NCBI GenBank assembly: GCA_049302185.1
Contig: JBAQLV010000011.1
Location: 1 to 64,000 of the forward strand
DNA length: 64,000 nucleotides
Direction: 5' to 3'
From: UBA1546 sp049302185
GTDB lineage: Bacteria; Nitrospirota; Thermodesulfovibrionia; Thermodesulfovibrionales; UBA1546
Below are positions 7,305-17,067 of the stretch, piece after piece. The notes below the pieces were generated by a model. It was not told where the DNA came from. It did no database searches and saw only the letters and a program-made list of their open reading frames with translations. The first letter of the stretch is position 1. Each line of letters begins with the position of its first letter. The translations under genes and the position numbers were made by a program.

Positions 7305-9404
7305 TTATTTCTCTTCAGCCTTTTCTTTCTTCTGCGCAGCCTTGTCAGCGATTATCTTCTGTGCCTGGTGTGAAGGCACTTCTTCGTAATGCGAGAATTC
7401 CATTGAATAGAGGCCCCTTCCTGATGTAAGGCTGTGGAGCTGGTTTGCGTATGTCAGCATCTCAGACATGGGGACTAACGATGTTATCTTCTGGTTTCTC
7501 GCCTGTGATTCAACTCCCTGAACCTTGCCCCTCTTTGAATTGAGGTCGCCTATGACTGCGCCGAGGGCCTCATCAGGCGTTGTAATCTCTACTTTCATTA
7601 CGGGTTCAAGGAGTATTGGCTTTGCATTTTCAACAGCCTTTTTTATACCCAATGAGCCTGCAATCTTAAACGCCATTTCTGATGAATCCACTGTATGATA
7701 TGAGCCGTCATAAAGTGTAACCCTTACATCCACCATAGGATAACCGGCAATTATCCCTTCGTGCATTGCCTCTACAATTCCTTTTTCTACAGCAGGTATA
7801 TATTGCCGCGGTATTGATCCTCCGACTATATCATCAACAAACTCAAAGCCCTTGCCTCTCGGCATCGGCTCTATCTTTATCCGGCAGTCTCCGTACTGTC
7901 CTCTTCCGCCTGACTGTTTTTTATACCTGCCCTGCGCATCGGATGAAGCCCGGATTGTTTCCCTGTATGGAATCTTCGGAGTTTTCATAATAACCTCAAC
8001 TCCGAACTTCCTCTTCAACCTTTCAAGCGCGACTTCAAGATGCACCTGTCCCATGCCGGAGAGTATCATCTCTTTTGTCTCTTCGTCCCTGTGGAACTTA
8101 ATGGTCGGGTCTTCTTCAAGAACCCTGTGAAGCCCTGTGCTGACTTTTTCTTCATCTCCTTTGCTTTTCGGGGCTATAGCATAGGAGATTATCGGTTCTG
8201 CAAACTTCACCTTCTCAAATACAATGGGATGAGCCTCATCAGAGAGCGTGTCTCCGGTGTTTGTCTCTTTGAGTTTTGACACAACTCCGATCTCGCCGGG
8301 ACCTAAACTGCTTGCCGGTATCTGCTTTTTGCCGAGGAGATAGAATATCTGGCCTATTCTTTCTTTCGCTCCTGTTGTTGCATTCAACACAGTTGAATCA
8401 GCCTTCAGAGCGCCTGAATAGACTCTGAATACAGAAAGCTTTCCCGCATAAGGGTCTGCTATGGTTTTAAAGACGTATGCTGAGAACGGCTCTTTTTCAT
8501 CAGGCTTTCTCTGGACGTCTTTTGAGTCTTTCGGATTTTTGCCTTTAATGGGGAAAATTCTTACGAGGTCATGGGGAGAAGGCAGGCAGAGTATTATTGC
8601 ATCCATGAGCTGAGGGATGCCTATGTTTTTGGTTGCTGAGCCGCATACAACAGGGATAAACCTCCTTGACAGAGACCCCTCTTTTATCCCTCTTATAATC
8701 TCTTCCTGTGTCAGTTCACCGCCTTCAAGGTATTTTTCAAGGAGAGCGTCTTCTGATTCAGCAATCTTTTCTACAAGCTTTTTCCTGTATTCCTGAGCCT
8801 CAGACAGCATATCAGAGGGTATGTCTGATTCCGCTGCCTTGCCGCCTGAAAACGTATACGCCTTCATGTTAATGAGATTGATTATTCCGCTGAAAGTTTC
8901 TCCGGAACCTATTGGTATCTGAAGCGGAACGCCTTCTGTGCCGAAAGATTGGGCAAGTTCATCAAGAGCGCCGGGGAAGTTGGCTGATTCTTTATCCATC
9001 TTGTTTATAAAGACTATTCTCGGGATTTCATATTCACAGGCGTATTTCCAGACCTTCTCTGTTTCTGCCTTAACGCCTGATATGGCGCTGACTATGACTA
9101 CAGCTCCGTCAACAGCCTTGAGGCTTCCTCTGGTGTCTTCTACAAAATTTATGAATCCCGGCGTATCAATCAGGTTTATGCGGTGGCTGTCCCAGTTGCA
9201 GAAGCCGAAAGCCGATGTAATGGTTATCTTTCTTGATATTTCTTCAGGTTCGCAGTCAGTTGTTGTATTGCCTTCTTCAATTCTGCCGAGCCTGTCAACA
9301 GAACCTGAATTAAAAAGCATTGCCTCGGTCAGGGATGTTTTTCCCGCGCCTCCATGCGCAATTACAGCGACATTCCGGATTTTGTTAACATCAAGATTAC
9401 CCAT
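7305..9404 (-). CDS. EF-G-like translation GTPase (EF-G paralogue)
   Basis: A 699-residue protein with the full EF-G domain order. The G1 motif is AHGGAGKTSLTEA rather than the AHIDAGKT of canonical EF-G, G3 is DTPGF and G4 is NKMD. This substitution marks the EF-G-like subgroup often annotated fusA2 or EF-G-2. Domain IV (G-R-G-Q-Y-G-D-C-R-I near 490) and the C-terminal domains are present. Members bind ribosomes and hydrolyse GTP, but the cellular role differs from elongation and is uncertain. A canonical fusA near the str operon would be expected elsewhere. The start has an AGGAGG site; the gene sits directly upstream of ileS. Confidence 0.88.
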   Translation of the reverse strand: MGNLDVNKIRNVAVIAHGGAGKTSLTEAMLFNSGSVDRLGRIEEGNTTTDCEPEEISRKITITSAFGFCNWDSHRINLIDTPGFINFVEDTRGSLKAVDGAVVIVSAISGVKAETEKVWKYACEYEIPRIVFINKMDKESANFPGALDELAQSFGTEGVPLQIPIGSGETFSGIINLINMKAYTFSGGKAAESDIPSDMLSEAQEYRKKLVEKIAESEDALLEKYLEGGELTQEEIIRGIKEGSLSRRFIPVVCGSATKNIGIPQLMDAIILCLPSPHDLVRIFPIKGKNPKDSKDVQRKPDEKEPFSAYVFKTIADPYAGKLSVFRVYSGALKADSTVLNATTGAKERIGQIFYLLGKKQIPASSLGPGEIGVVSKLKETNTGDTLSDEAHPIVFEKVKFAEPIISYAIAPKSKGDEEKVSTGLHRVLEEDPTIKFHRDEETKEMILSGMGQVHLEVALERLKRKFGVEVIMKTPKIPYRETIRASSDAQGRYKKQSGGRGQYGDCRIKIEPMPRGKGFEFVDDIVGGSIPRQYIPAVEKGIVEAMHEGIIAGYPMVDVRVTLYDGSYHTVDSSEMAFKIAGSLGIKKAVENAKPILLEPVMKVEITTPDEALGAVIGDLNSKRGKVQGVESQARNQKITSLVPMSEMLTYANQLHSLTSGRGLYSMEFSHYEEVPSHQAQKIIADKAAQKKEKAEEK

Positions 9405-9477
9405 GAAACCTCCTCCTTATTAAAATTCAAAGTTCAAAAATTAGGTATCTTAAATTTTAAATATTGAATGTTGAATT

Positions 9478-9903
9478 TTACTCAAGTATTTCTTCTATAA
9501 CAGGCTTTGTTTCTGTTTTTTTCTCTGCTGTCAGGCTCCATATCTTGATGCCTAAAAAGGCAATCAGGAATAAACCGAAACCGAATATTGCTGACAGTAT
9601 GTCGGGGTCTATATCTTTAAACTGACGACTGAAAATTTCTTTTCCAAGAACTGCGCCTGTAATCAGAGCTATTGCAGGAATGCCGTAAACAAGGATTGAA
9701 CCCTTGAGATATGTGTATGACTTTATGACAACCCTGACCTTCTGCCCTGCCTTTGCGCCTGCCTTGTTCACCGCATCAATCTCCATTGACTGTTCATCAG
9801 GCTTGCATGTGCCTGCTGTGCATCCTTCACAGACGCTATTTCTCGGAACCGAAACTTTCGCAAAAGCCCCTGTTGTGCTTTTTACTATTCCGATTTCCTC
9901 CAT
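9478..9903 (-). CDS. RseC/MucC-family membrane protein
   Basis: A 141-residue protein. The N-terminal cytoplasmic part has the Cys cluster C-E-G-C-x4-C of RseC/MucC proteins, followed by two membrane segments (about residues 75-95 and 105-122) and a charged tail. Family members are linked to reduction of SoxR together with Rnf/Rsx complexes, or to sigma-E control. No rnf or rpoE genes are nearby, so the partner is unknown. It lies 73 nt upstream of the EF-G-like gene on the same strand, across an AT-rich gap containing TTCAAAGTTCAAA-type repeats. Confidence 0.8.
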   Translation of the reverse strand: MEEIGIVKSTTGAFAKVSVPRNSVCEGCTAGTCKPDEQSMEIDAVNKAGAKAGQKVRVVIKSYTYLKGSILVYGIPAIALITGAVLGKEIFSRQFKDIDPDILSAIFGFGLFLIAFLGIKIWSLTAEKKTETKPVIEEILE

Positions 9904-10006
9904 GACAATGGCATTTTAACATACTATGTTCTTTTCTTAAAAGTCCTGTTTTTTATCTCGGTTCAAGCCTGTGAAACAACTTCTCAGAAGAGAAGGATGA
10001 AAATTG

Positions 10007-11581
10007 CTATTCTTCTTCTTCTTCCTTCAGCAGCTTATATTCAATGCTGTCAACAAGCGCCTGCCATGACGCCTCTATAATGTTCTCCGATACGCCGACA
10101 GTGCTCCATCTGGTTTTTTCATCTCCTGATTCTGCAAGCACTCTGACTCTTGCGGAAGTTCCCCTGCCTGCCGTAAGCACTCTTACTTTGTAATCGTGAA
10201 GTTTTATATTTTTTAGTTCCGGATAGAACTTATCAAGGGCGCTTCTCAGGGCATTGTCAAGCGCGTTCACAGGGCCGCTGCCTGTGGCGGCAGTGTGTTC
10301 AGTTTTCCCTCCGACCCTTACCATTATTGTAGCCTCGGTCAATGGTATCTCGCCTTCTTTTCTTTTTTCGACGATTACCCTGAACCCGATAAGGTCAAAG
10401 AATTTCCTGTGCAGCCCGAGCGCTTTTTTGAGAAGAAGCTCAAATGACGCCTCTGCCCCTTCAAACTGAAATCCCTGATGTTCGAGATCCTTCAATCTGT
10501 TTAATATGTCCTGAAGCTGCGGAGAATCCGGCTCTATGTGGATGTTAAATTCCTTTGCCTTTCTGAGAATGTTGCTTTTCCCTGCAAGGTCCGAGATTAG
10601 GACCCTGTGCGAGTTTCCCACAAGTTCGGGTTTTATATGCTCGTATGTCTCAGGCCTTTTCATAACAGCGCTCACATGCACTCCGCCCTTATGCGCGAAG
10701 GCGCTGTCTCCGACAAACGGCTGGCGCTTGAAATGCCTCATATTTGATATCTCGTTTACGAATCTTGAAACGTCCCTGAGCCTTTTCATCTGTGCGTCAG
10801 TAATGCATTTTATCCCGAGTTTGAGATTAAGATTAGGGATTACAGAGCAGAGGTTGGCGTTTCCGCATCTTTCTCCAATGCCGTTTATTGTCCCCTGCAC
10901 CTGCGATGCGCCTAACTCAACCGCGATTATTGAATTTGCCACCGCACATTCAGAGTCATTATGCGTATGTATCCCGATTGGAGCTTTTGTTTTTTTAATG
11001 ACGCCGGCAACTATTCTTTGCATCTCATCAGGCATCGTGCCTCCGTTTGTGTCACACAGCACGAGGAAGTCTGCGCCTGCATCCTGAGCAGCGATGAGGC
11101 ATTTCAATGCAAGGGACGGATTGTCCTTGTATCCGTCAAAGAAGTGTTCTGCATCAAAAAATACCTTGTCTGCGTATTTTTTAAGATAAGCCACTGAATT
11201 ATGGATTATCTCAAGGTTTTCTGAAGGCGTTATCTTCAGGACTTCTTTTATGTGAAAATCCCATGTCTTTCCGAATATGGTTATTACAGGGGTTTCTGAT
11301 GCAATAAGCGCCTTTATGTTTGCGTCATCTTTAACTTTGTGTTTTGGCCTGTGTGTGCTTCCGAATGCGGCTACTACAGAATTTTTCAGCTTCAGTTTTT
11401 TTGATTTTTTAAAGTAATCTGCGTCTTTCGGGTTTGAACCGGGCCAGCCTCCCTCAATATAACGCACTCCGAGTTCATCAAGCTTCTCGGTAATCCTGAG
11501 TTTGTCCTCAACGGAGAATGCAATATCCTCTGACTGTGAACCATCCCTCAGCGTTGTGTCGTATATCTCAACCTTACGCAT
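10007..11581 (-). CDS. cimA: (R)-citramalate synthase CimA
   Basis: CimA condenses pyruvate with acetyl-CoA to citramalate, the first step of the threonine-independent route to 2-oxobutyrate and isoleucine. The 524-residue product begins with EIYDTTLRDGSQSEDIAFS, the metal-binding start of the DRE-TIM metallolyase fold, and contains HTHNDSECAVANS with the metal-binding histidines. Residues about 390-520 form the LeuA-type allosteric dimer domain (G-K-T-E-H-T-A-A-T-G-S-G-P-V-N-A-L-D). The length and the K-D-A-D-Y-F region favour CimA over isopropylmalate or homocitrate synthase. It is co-directional with ahcY and metK. Confidence 0.93.
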   Translation of the reverse strand: MRKVEIYDTTLRDGSQSEDIAFSVEDKLRITEKLDELGVRYIEGGWPGSNPKDADYFKKSKKLKLKNSVVAAFGSTHRPKHKVKDDANIKALIASETPVITIFGKTWDFHIKEVLKITPSENLEIIHNSVAYLKKYADKVFFDAEHFFDGYKDNPSLALKCLIAAQDAGADFLVLCDTNGGTMPDEMQRIVAGVIKKTKAPIGIHTHNDSECAVANSIIAVELGASQVQGTINGIGERCGNANLCSVIPNLNLKLGIKCITDAQMKRLRDVSRFVNEISNMRHFKRQPFVGDSAFAHKGGVHVSAVMKRPETYEHIKPELVGNSHRVLISDLAGKSNILRKAKEFNIHIEPDSPQLQDILNRLKDLEHQGFQFEGAEASFELLLKKALGLHRKFFDLIGFRVIVEKRKEGEIPLTEATIMVRVGGKTEHTAATGSGPVNALDNALRSALDKFYPELKNIKLHDYKVRVLTAGRGTSARVRVLAESGDEKTRWSTVGVSENIIEASWQALVDSIEYKLLKEEEEE

Positions 11582-11618
11582 AGTGTTATTTTAATAATGC
11601 CGCTCTAACATTGTTTCT

Positions 11619-11680
11619 GTCATTCCGTGCTTGGCACGGAATCCAGTCCTTACCTGGATTCCCGCTTTCGCGGGAATGAC
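11619..11680. repeat. Intergenic bipartite repeat B (copy 1)
   Basis: It is built as GTCATTCC, hairpin, GGAATCCAG, spacer, CTGGATTCC, hairpin, GGAATGAC. Both small hairpins and the outer ends are complementary. It lies between cimA and ahcY. Confidence 0.85.
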
Positions 11681-11699
11681 GTTTTATCTATAAGCCGCT

Positions 11700-11736
11700 A
11701 AATAACTCTTAACTCTTAACTCCTAACTCCCTACGT
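11700..11736. repeat. Tandem TAACTCT-type minisatellite
   Basis: About four units of TAACTCT lie just before the ahcY stop codon. Related runs occur at 13015-13036, 22565-22600 and 50271-50307. Confidence 0.75.
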
Positions 11737-12990
11737 CCCCATCTCCCAGCTCTCAAGATATTTTTTCTGCTCAGGAGTAAGCACATCTATCCTGATTCCA
11801 AGGGATCTGAGTTTTAGTTTTGCTATCTCAGCATCTATTTTTTCAGGGACACTGTAAACTTTCCTTTCGAGCTTTCTGTAGTTTTTCACCATGTATTCTG
11901 CGCACAATGCCTGGTTTGCAAAGCTCATGTCCATAACAGCGGAAGGATGCCCCTCTGCCGCTGCAAGGTTAATAAGCCGCCCCTCTCCGAGGAGATACAC
12001 CCTTTTGCCGTTCCTGAGAGTATATTCTTCCACGAAATCCCTTATTGTTCTCCTTGACTTTGACAGTTTCTTAAGGGCATCTATTGCTATCTCAACATTG
12101 AAATGCCCTGAATTACAGAAAATGGCGCCGTCTTTCATAAGATTAAAGCATTCTTTGTATATGACGTCAATATCTCCGGTAGCTGTAACGAATATGTCTC
12201 CGATTCGCGCTGCATCTCTCATGGGCATAACATCAAATCCGTCCATAGTAGCTTCAAGCCCGCGAAGAGGATTGACCTCTGTGATAATTATCTTTGCTCC
12301 CATGCCTTTTGCCCTCATCGCTATTCCTTTGCTGCACCACCCGTAGCCTGCTATAACGAATACTGAGCCTGCAATCAGCCTGTTTGTAGCCCGCATTATT
12401 CCGTCTATGGTTGATTGTCCCGTGCCGTAACGGTTGTCAAACAAATATTTTGTATATGCGTCATTCACAGCGATGATTGGGTATTTCAAGACCCCCTTTT
12501 CAGCCATTGCCCTCAGCCTTATGACCCCTGTTGTTGTCTCTTCTGTCCCGCCTAACAGGTTTTTCAGGAGTTCTTTTTTCTTTGTATGCAGGGTTGAGAC
12601 AATGTCGGCTCCGTCATCCATTGTTATGTTCGGGTTAAGGGACAGGGCATCCATTATATGCCTGTAATAAGTCTTGTGGTCTTCGCCTTTTATTGCAAAA
12701 ACAGAAATGCCTGAGTTCTTAACAAGTGATGCCGCAACATCATCCTGTGTGCTTAATGGATTTGATGCGCACAGATATACCTGCGCTCCGCCTGCCTTCA
12801 GAGTTTCAGCAAGGTTCGCAGTCTCAGTGGTTACATGCAGGCATGCGGCAAGCCTTACGCCTTTTAGAGGTTTTTCCTTTCTGAACCGCTCTGTTATGCT
12901 CTTGAGAACAGGCATCTCTTTAGCAGCCCATTCAATCCGTAATTTCCCTTTATTAGCCAGCTTGATATCTTTTATATCGTGTTTTACCAT
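11731..12990 (-). CDS. ahcY: Adenosylhomocysteinase
   Basis: AhcY hydrolyses S-adenosylhomocysteine to adenosine and homocysteine, removing the product inhibitor of SAM-dependent methyltransferases. The 419-residue product has the substrate block L-S-T-Q-D-D-V-A-A, GGTEETTTGVIRL, NRYGTGQST and the Rossmann block GYGWCSKGIAMRAKGMGA with its downstream acidic residue for NAD+. It is placed 50 nt downstream of metK, so the synthesis and recycling halves of the SAM cycle are probably co-transcribed. Confidence 0.97.
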   Translation of the reverse strand: MVKHDIKDIKLANKGKLRIEWAAKEMPVLKSITERFRKEKPLKGVRLAACLHVTTETANLAETLKAGGAQVYLCASNPLSTQDDVAASLVKNSGISVFAIKGEDHKTYYRHIMDALSLNPNITMDDGADIVSTLHTKKKELLKNLLGGTEETTTGVIRLRAMAEKGVLKYPIIAVNDAYTKYLFDNRYGTGQSTIDGIMRATNRLIAGSVFVIAGYGWCSKGIAMRAKGMGAKIIITEVNPLRGLEATMDGFDVMPMRDAARIGDIFVTATGDIDVIYKECFNLMKDGAIFCNSGHFNVEIAIDALKKLSKSRRTIRDFVEEYTLRNGKRVYLLGEGRLINLAAAEGHPSAVMDMSFANQALCAEYMVKNYRKLERKVYSVPEKIDAEIAKLKLRSLGIRIDVLTPEQKKYLESWEMGT

Positions 12991-13040
12991 TATCCCCTCT
13001 TGTTTCTTTATTTTTTAACTCTTAACTCTTAACTCTTTTT

Positions 13041-14192
13041 CTATAATCCCGCCTCTTTTTTCAAAGCATCCGCCTTATCTGTTTTCTCCCATGTGAAGTC
13101 AGGGTCATTCTTGCCGAAATGTCCGTATGCGGCTGTTTTCCTGTATATGGGCCTCCTCAGGTTCAGGTGTTCAATTATTCCCTTTGGAGTCAGGTTAAAG
13201 TTTTTCCTTATCAGTTTTACGATTTTTTCCTCGGCAATCTTACCTGTCTCAAAAGTGTCAACAAGAATGGAGACAGGTTCAGGGATGCCGATTGCATATG
13301 CAATCTGGACTTCAACTCTGTCTGCTATGCCTGCTGCAACAATGTTTTTTGCTATGTACCGTGCCACATAGGCGCCTGAGCGGTCTACTTTCGTTGGATC
13401 TTTTCCGGAGAAGCATCCTCCTCCGTGGCTGCCTACGCCGCCGTAGCTGTCAACTATTATTTTTCTCCCTGTCAGTCCAGTATCACCCATAGGGCCTCCG
13501 ACAACGAAACGGCCTGTGGGGTTAATGTAGTATTTAACGTTTTCCTCATCAAGGAGTTTCTTTGGAACAACTGGCTTGATTACCTTTTCTATAATGTCTT
13601 CCTTCATGTCTTTCATGTGGACATCAGGACTGTGCTGTGACGAAATAACAATTGTATCTATCCTGAATGGTTTGCCGTCTCTGTACTCAATTGTAACCTG
13701 AGATTTGCCGTCAGGCCTAAGATAGGGAAGGACATCATTCTTTCTGACCTCCGAAAGCCGCAGTGCAAGTTTATGGGCAAGCATGATTGGCAGAGGCATA
13801 AGCTCTTCTGTTTCATTGCATGCAAAGCCGAACATCAGTCCCTGGTCTCCTGCGCCTCCTGTGTCAACGCCCATTGCTATATCGCCGGACTGCTGGTCGA
13901 TGGAGGTTATTACAGAGCAGGTTTCATAATCAAAACCGTATTTTGCTCTTGTGTAACCTATGTTCTTAATGGTTTCTCTCACGATGTCAGGTATATGGAC
14001 ATAACATGTTGTTGAAATCTCTCCGGCGACAAAGGCAAGCCCTGTTGTCACAAGAGTCTCACACGCCACTCTTGCAACTGGGTCCTGCGCAATTATCGCA
14101 TCAAGAATTGCATCTGATATCTGGTCAGCTATCTTGTCAGGATGACCTTCAGTTACAGATTCAGAAGTAAAAAAAAAGTTCTTTCTTGACAT
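13041..14192 (-). CDS. metK: S-adenosylmethionine synthetase
   Basis: MetK makes SAM from methionine and ATP. The 383-residue product starts MSRKNFFFTSESVTEGHPDK, the canonical N-terminus, and contains G-E-I-S-T-T-C-Y-V and the GAGDQGLMFGFAC and GGGCFSGKDPTKVDRS blocks. The frame stays open for 53 codons further upstream, but the ATG at 14192 has an AAGGAGG site 7 nt away and the extension matches nothing in the family, so the shorter start is chosen. It is divergent from livH, with about 100 nt between. I see no obvious SAM riboswitch in that gap. Confidence 0.97.
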   Translation of the reverse strand: MSRKNFFFTSESVTEGHPDKIADQISDAILDAIIAQDPVARVACETLVTTGLAFVAGEISTTCYVHIPDIVRETIKNIGYTRAKYGFDYETCSVITSIDQQSGDIAMGVDTGGAGDQGLMFGFACNETEELMPLPIMLAHKLALRLSEVRKNDVLPYLRPDGKSQVTIEYRDGKPFRIDTIVISSQHSPDVHMKDMKEDIIEKVIKPVVPKKLLDEENVKYYINPTGRFVVGGPMGDTGLTGRKIIVDSYGGVGSHGGGCFSGKDPTKVDRSGAYVARYIAKNIVAAGIADRVEVQIAYAIGIPEPVSILVDTFETGKIAEEKIVKLIRKNFNLTPKGIIEHLNLRRPIYRKTAAYGHFGKNDPDFTWEKTDKADALKKEAGL

Positions 14193-14281
14193 CGGCAACC
14201 TCCTTGAGCGTAGTTTGAATATGTATTTTATAAACTTTTGGATGAAAAATGGAAGAGGCATTTTAAAATAACTCTTTTTTC

Positions 14282-14290
14282 TGCTAAAAT
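14282..14290 (+). promoter_or_regulatory. Extended -10 (TGcTAAAAT) of livH, probable leaderless start
   Basis: TG, one base, TAAAAT, then 5 nt and the GTG start of livH. There is no room for a ribosome binding site if transcription starts 6-7 nt after the box. Confidence 0.45.
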
Positions 14291-14295
14291 CTCCT

Positions 14296-15198
14296 GTGTT
14301 CACCCAGCAGTTAATCAACGGCCTTACGCTCGGCGGAGTGTATGCGCTCATAGCGCTCGGCTATACAATGGTTTACGGGATACTGGGGCTTATAAATTTC
14401 GCACACGGCGAGATTTATATGCTCGGCGCATATCTCGGAATTATATTTCTTGCTTTTTTCACAGCTATAGGACTTACATCATACAGCCTTCCGCTTGCGC
14501 TGATTCTGACGTTTATTCTCTCTGTAGTCTTCTGTTCATCCTATGGCTTTACAATAGAAAAGATTGCGTATAAGCCCCTGAGAAATGCGCCGAGGCTCAG
14601 CCCTTTGATAAGCGCAATAGGCGTGTCAATATTCCTCCAGAATTATGTGATGCTCACGCAGGGAGCAACCGATAAGATTTTCCCGCATCTTTTTGAAAAG
14701 GCAGGAATTGAACTTATGGGGGCAAGAGTTACATATACACAAATTTTCATAATAGCGGCCTCAGCAATCTTAATGCTTTCTTTGAATCTGTTTATCACAA
14801 AAACACGAATGGGCAAGGCAATGAGGGCGGTTGCGCAGGATAAGGTGATGGCATCACTCGTTGGGATAAACATAAATACCGTCATATCAGCGGCCTTTAT
14901 AATAGGTTCGGGACTTGCCGCAGTTGCCGGCCTTATGGTTGCGGTGTATTACGGCCTTGTGAATTATTCTATAGGCTATATAGCAGGAATTAAGGCATTC
15001 ACGGCAGCGGTGCTTGGCGGAATCGGAAGCATTCCGGGCGCAATGTTCGGCGGAATCCTGCTCGGCCTTATTGAGAGCTTCAGCGCAGGTTACATATCAA
15101 GTGAATACAAGGATGCATACGCATTTATCATATTGATTATCATTCTGTTTATTAAGCCTTCAGGTCTTTTTGGAAAGACACAGGAAGAAAAGGTATGA
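14296..15198 (+). CDS. livH: Branched-chain amino acid ABC transporter permease LivH
   Basis: Inner-membrane permease of the HAAT (Leu/Ile/Val) ABC importers; it forms the channel with LivM. 300 residues with about eight hydrophobic segments. It starts FTQQLINGLTLGGVYALIAL, the typical LivH N-terminus, with G-L-I-N-F-A-H-G-E near 40 and the GGIGSIPGAMFGGILLGL block near 255 that contacts the ATPase. The start is GTG. Its stop overlaps the livM start by 4 nt. Confidence 0.96.
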   Translation: MFTQQLINGLTLGGVYALIALGYTMVYGILGLINFAHGEIYMLGAYLGIIFLAFFTAIGLTSYSLPLALILTFILSVVFCSSYGFTIEKIAYKPLRNAPRLSPLISAIGVSIFLQNYVMLTQGATDKIFPHLFEKAGIELMGARVTYTQIFIIAASAILMLSLNLFITKTRMGKAMRAVAQDKVMASLVGININTVISAAFIIGSGLAAVAGLMVAVYYGLVNYSIGYIAGIKAFTAAVLGGIGSIPGAMFGGILLGLIESFSAGYISSEYKDAYAFIILIIILFIKPSGLFGKTQEEKV

Positions 15199-16316
15199 AA
15201 AAAGCATTGTGGCTGGCGCTGCTTTTTCTTCCGTTTAAGGGTTTAGAGGCAGCGGGGATTCTCTTCATTGTGTTGTTTGCTGCGGTTTCCATGCTGAACA
15301 TGTTTAAAAAGTATGCCGGAACCATGAAGGGAGTTTTCAGCGATTTTAAAAAATACCTTTCAGGCAGAATCATGATAAGACTGCCGGAATCAAAAACTCG
15401 TTCAATAGCTCTAATTCTCCTCATGTCTGTCGTTGTCATGGCCCTGCCTTTTTACGGGCATGATTATCTGATTGACATTGCAGTGCTTTCAGGCATCTAC
15501 ATAATACTTGCACAAGGATTGAATATAGTTGTGGGTTTTACCGGCTTATTAAACCTCGGCTTTGTAGCTTTCTATGCGATAGGCGCATATTCGTATGCGC
15601 TTCTCAACACAAAACTGGGGATGGGTTTCTGGGCATCTCTGCCTCTTTCAGTCATGCTTGTAACCTTATCGGGATTCATACTCGCTATTCCGGCATTGAG
15701 GCTGAGGGGTGACTATCTTGCCATAGTGACTCTCGGCTTTGGAGAAATTGTGAGGCTTGTACTGAATAACTGGGATTCTTTTACTAAGGGGCCGAACGGA
15801 ATCGGCGGGATTGAGCCGCCGCATATTTTCGGAATGTATATAAGCAAACTGGGCCATTTCTATTATTTCATCATTATATTTGTGCTGCTTGCTGTATTCA
15901 TAATAAGAAGGGTATCTGCATCAAGGATTGGAAGGGCATGGATAGCGATAAGGGAGGACGAGATTGCGTCATCTTCCATAGGGATAAATACAACAGCATA
16001 CAAACTTTATGCGTTTGCATTCGGCGCATTCTGGGCAGGGCTTGCAGGAGTTCTCTTTGCCGCTAAGATGCAGTTTGTATCTCCGGAGAGTTTCACATTC
16101 ATGGAGTCTGTCCTGATACTCTGCATGGTTATACTCGGAGGGCTGGGAAGCATCCCGGGTGTAATATTAGGCGCAATAATACTCGTTATGCTCCCTGAGA
16201 TGCTCAGAGAAGTTCAGTTATACCGCATGCTTGCGCTTGGAAGCGGGCTTGTCATGCTTATGATATTCAGGCCGCAGGGGTTGATGGGAGGGAAGGGTGT
16301 ATCTTTTAGAGGTTAG
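15195..16316 (+). CDS. livM: Branched-chain amino acid ABC transporter permease LivM
   Basis: The second permease of the HAAT importer, 373 residues. The typical blocks are Y-I-I-L-A-Q-G-L-N-I-V-V-G-F-T-G-L-L-N-L (near 105) and LGGLGSIPGVILGAIILV near the C-terminus, which couples to LivG/LivF. About ten hydrophobic segments are visible. The N-terminal 80 residues form an additional region with two hydrophobic stretches before the conserved core. It overlaps livH by 4 nt and livG by 20 nt, which indicates a tightly coupled operon. Confidence 0.95.
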   Translation: MKKALWLALLFLPFKGLEAAGILFIVLFAAVSMLNMFKKYAGTMKGVFSDFKKYLSGRIMIRLPESKTRSIALILLMSVVVMALPFYGHDYLIDIAVLSGIYIILAQGLNIVVGFTGLLNLGFVAFYAIGAYSYALLNTKLGMGFWASLPLSVMLVTLSGFILAIPALRLRGDYLAIVTLGFGEIVRLVLNNWDSFTKGPNGIGGIEPPHIFGMYISKLGHFYYFIIIFVLLAVFIIRRVSASRIGRAWIAIREDEIASSSIGINTTAYKLYAFAFGAFWAGLAGVLFAAKMQFVSPESFTFMESVLILCMVILGGLGSIPGVILGAIILVMLPEMLREVQLYRMLALGSGLVMLMIFRPQGLMGGKGVSFRG

Positions 16317-17067
16317 GGATCTCACAAAACATTTTGGCGGAATAAGAGCGATAGAGGAAGTTAGGTTCAGGGCTAAGGAAGGCTCTATAATGAGCATCAT
16401 CGGGCCTAATGGCGCAGGGAAGACAACACTCTTTAACTGTCTTACAGGAATAACCCGGCCGACAAAGGGAGCGATAAGTTTTTTTGACAGGGAGATAACA
16501 GGTCTTAAGCCTGACAGTATTGTGAAGCTCGGTGTAGCAAGGACATTTCAGAATATAAGGCTATTCAGGGAGATGACTGTCATTGAGAATGTTATGGTAT
16601 CGCAGCACTGCAGGACACAGTCAGGACTCCTGTCAGCAATAATCAGGAGCAACAGCTTCAGGAACGAAGAAAAGACAATAAAGGAAAAGGCGCTTGAATA
16701 TCTTGAACTCGTTGGTCTGGAGGCATATTCTGACACTATTGCAGGCAGTCTTCCATACGGAAGCCAGAAGAGGCTTGAGATAGCGAGGGCGATTGCAACA
16801 GAGCCGAGGCTCATTCTTCTTGATGAGCCAACGGCAGGCATGAACCCGCAGGAGACCGGAGAGATGATGGAGCTTATTAAAAAACTTCAGGAACTCGGCA
16901 AGACGATAATTCTTATAGAACATGATATGAAGGTTGTAATGGGGATTTCGGAGAATATTGTTGTCCTTGACCACGGCGTGAAGATTGCAGAAGGCGCTCC
17001 GGAGGAGATAAGGAAAAATCCGATGGTTATAGAGGCGTATCTTGGAAAGGAAAATAGAGATGCTTGA
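16297..17067 (+). CDS. livG: Branched-chain amino acid ABC transporter ATP-binding protein LivG
   Basis: A cytoplasmic ATPase of the HAAT importer, 256 residues. Walker A is GPNGAGKTTLFNCLTG, the signature region is LPYGSQKRLEIARA (a Y-G-S-Q variant typical of LivG) and Walker B is LILLDEPTAGMNP, followed by the H-loop I-E-H-D-M. The GTG start lies inside the livM 3' end with GGGAGGGAAGG upstream. The C-terminal V-I-E-A-Y-L-G is a typical LivG end. Confidence 0.95.
   Translation: MYLLEVRDLTKHFGGIRAIEEVRFRAKEGSIMSIIGPNGAGKTTLFNCLTGITRPTKGAISFFDREITGLKPDSIVKLGVARTFQNIRLFREMTVIENVMVSQHCRTQSGLLSAIIRSNSFRNEEKTIKEKALEYLELVGLEAYSDTIAGSLPYGSQKRLEIARAIATEPRLILLDEPTAGMNPQETGEMMELIKKLQELGKTIILIEHDMKVVMGISENIVVLDHGVKIAEGAPEEIRKNPMVIEAYLGKENRDA

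Noticed and set aside
7305..9404. Canonical elongation factor G
   Set aside because: The G1 loop is AHGGAGKT instead of AHIDAGKT and no ribosomal-protein operon surrounds it.
14193..14295. SAM riboswitch upstream of metK
   Set aside because: No conserved SAM-I or SAM-II core was recognised in the roughly 100-nt gap; only a purine-rich ribosome binding site is clear.
14193..14351. N-terminal extension of MetK by 53 residues
   Set aside because: The extension has no family likeness and the ATG at 14192 has a strong AAGGAGG site and the canonical start.
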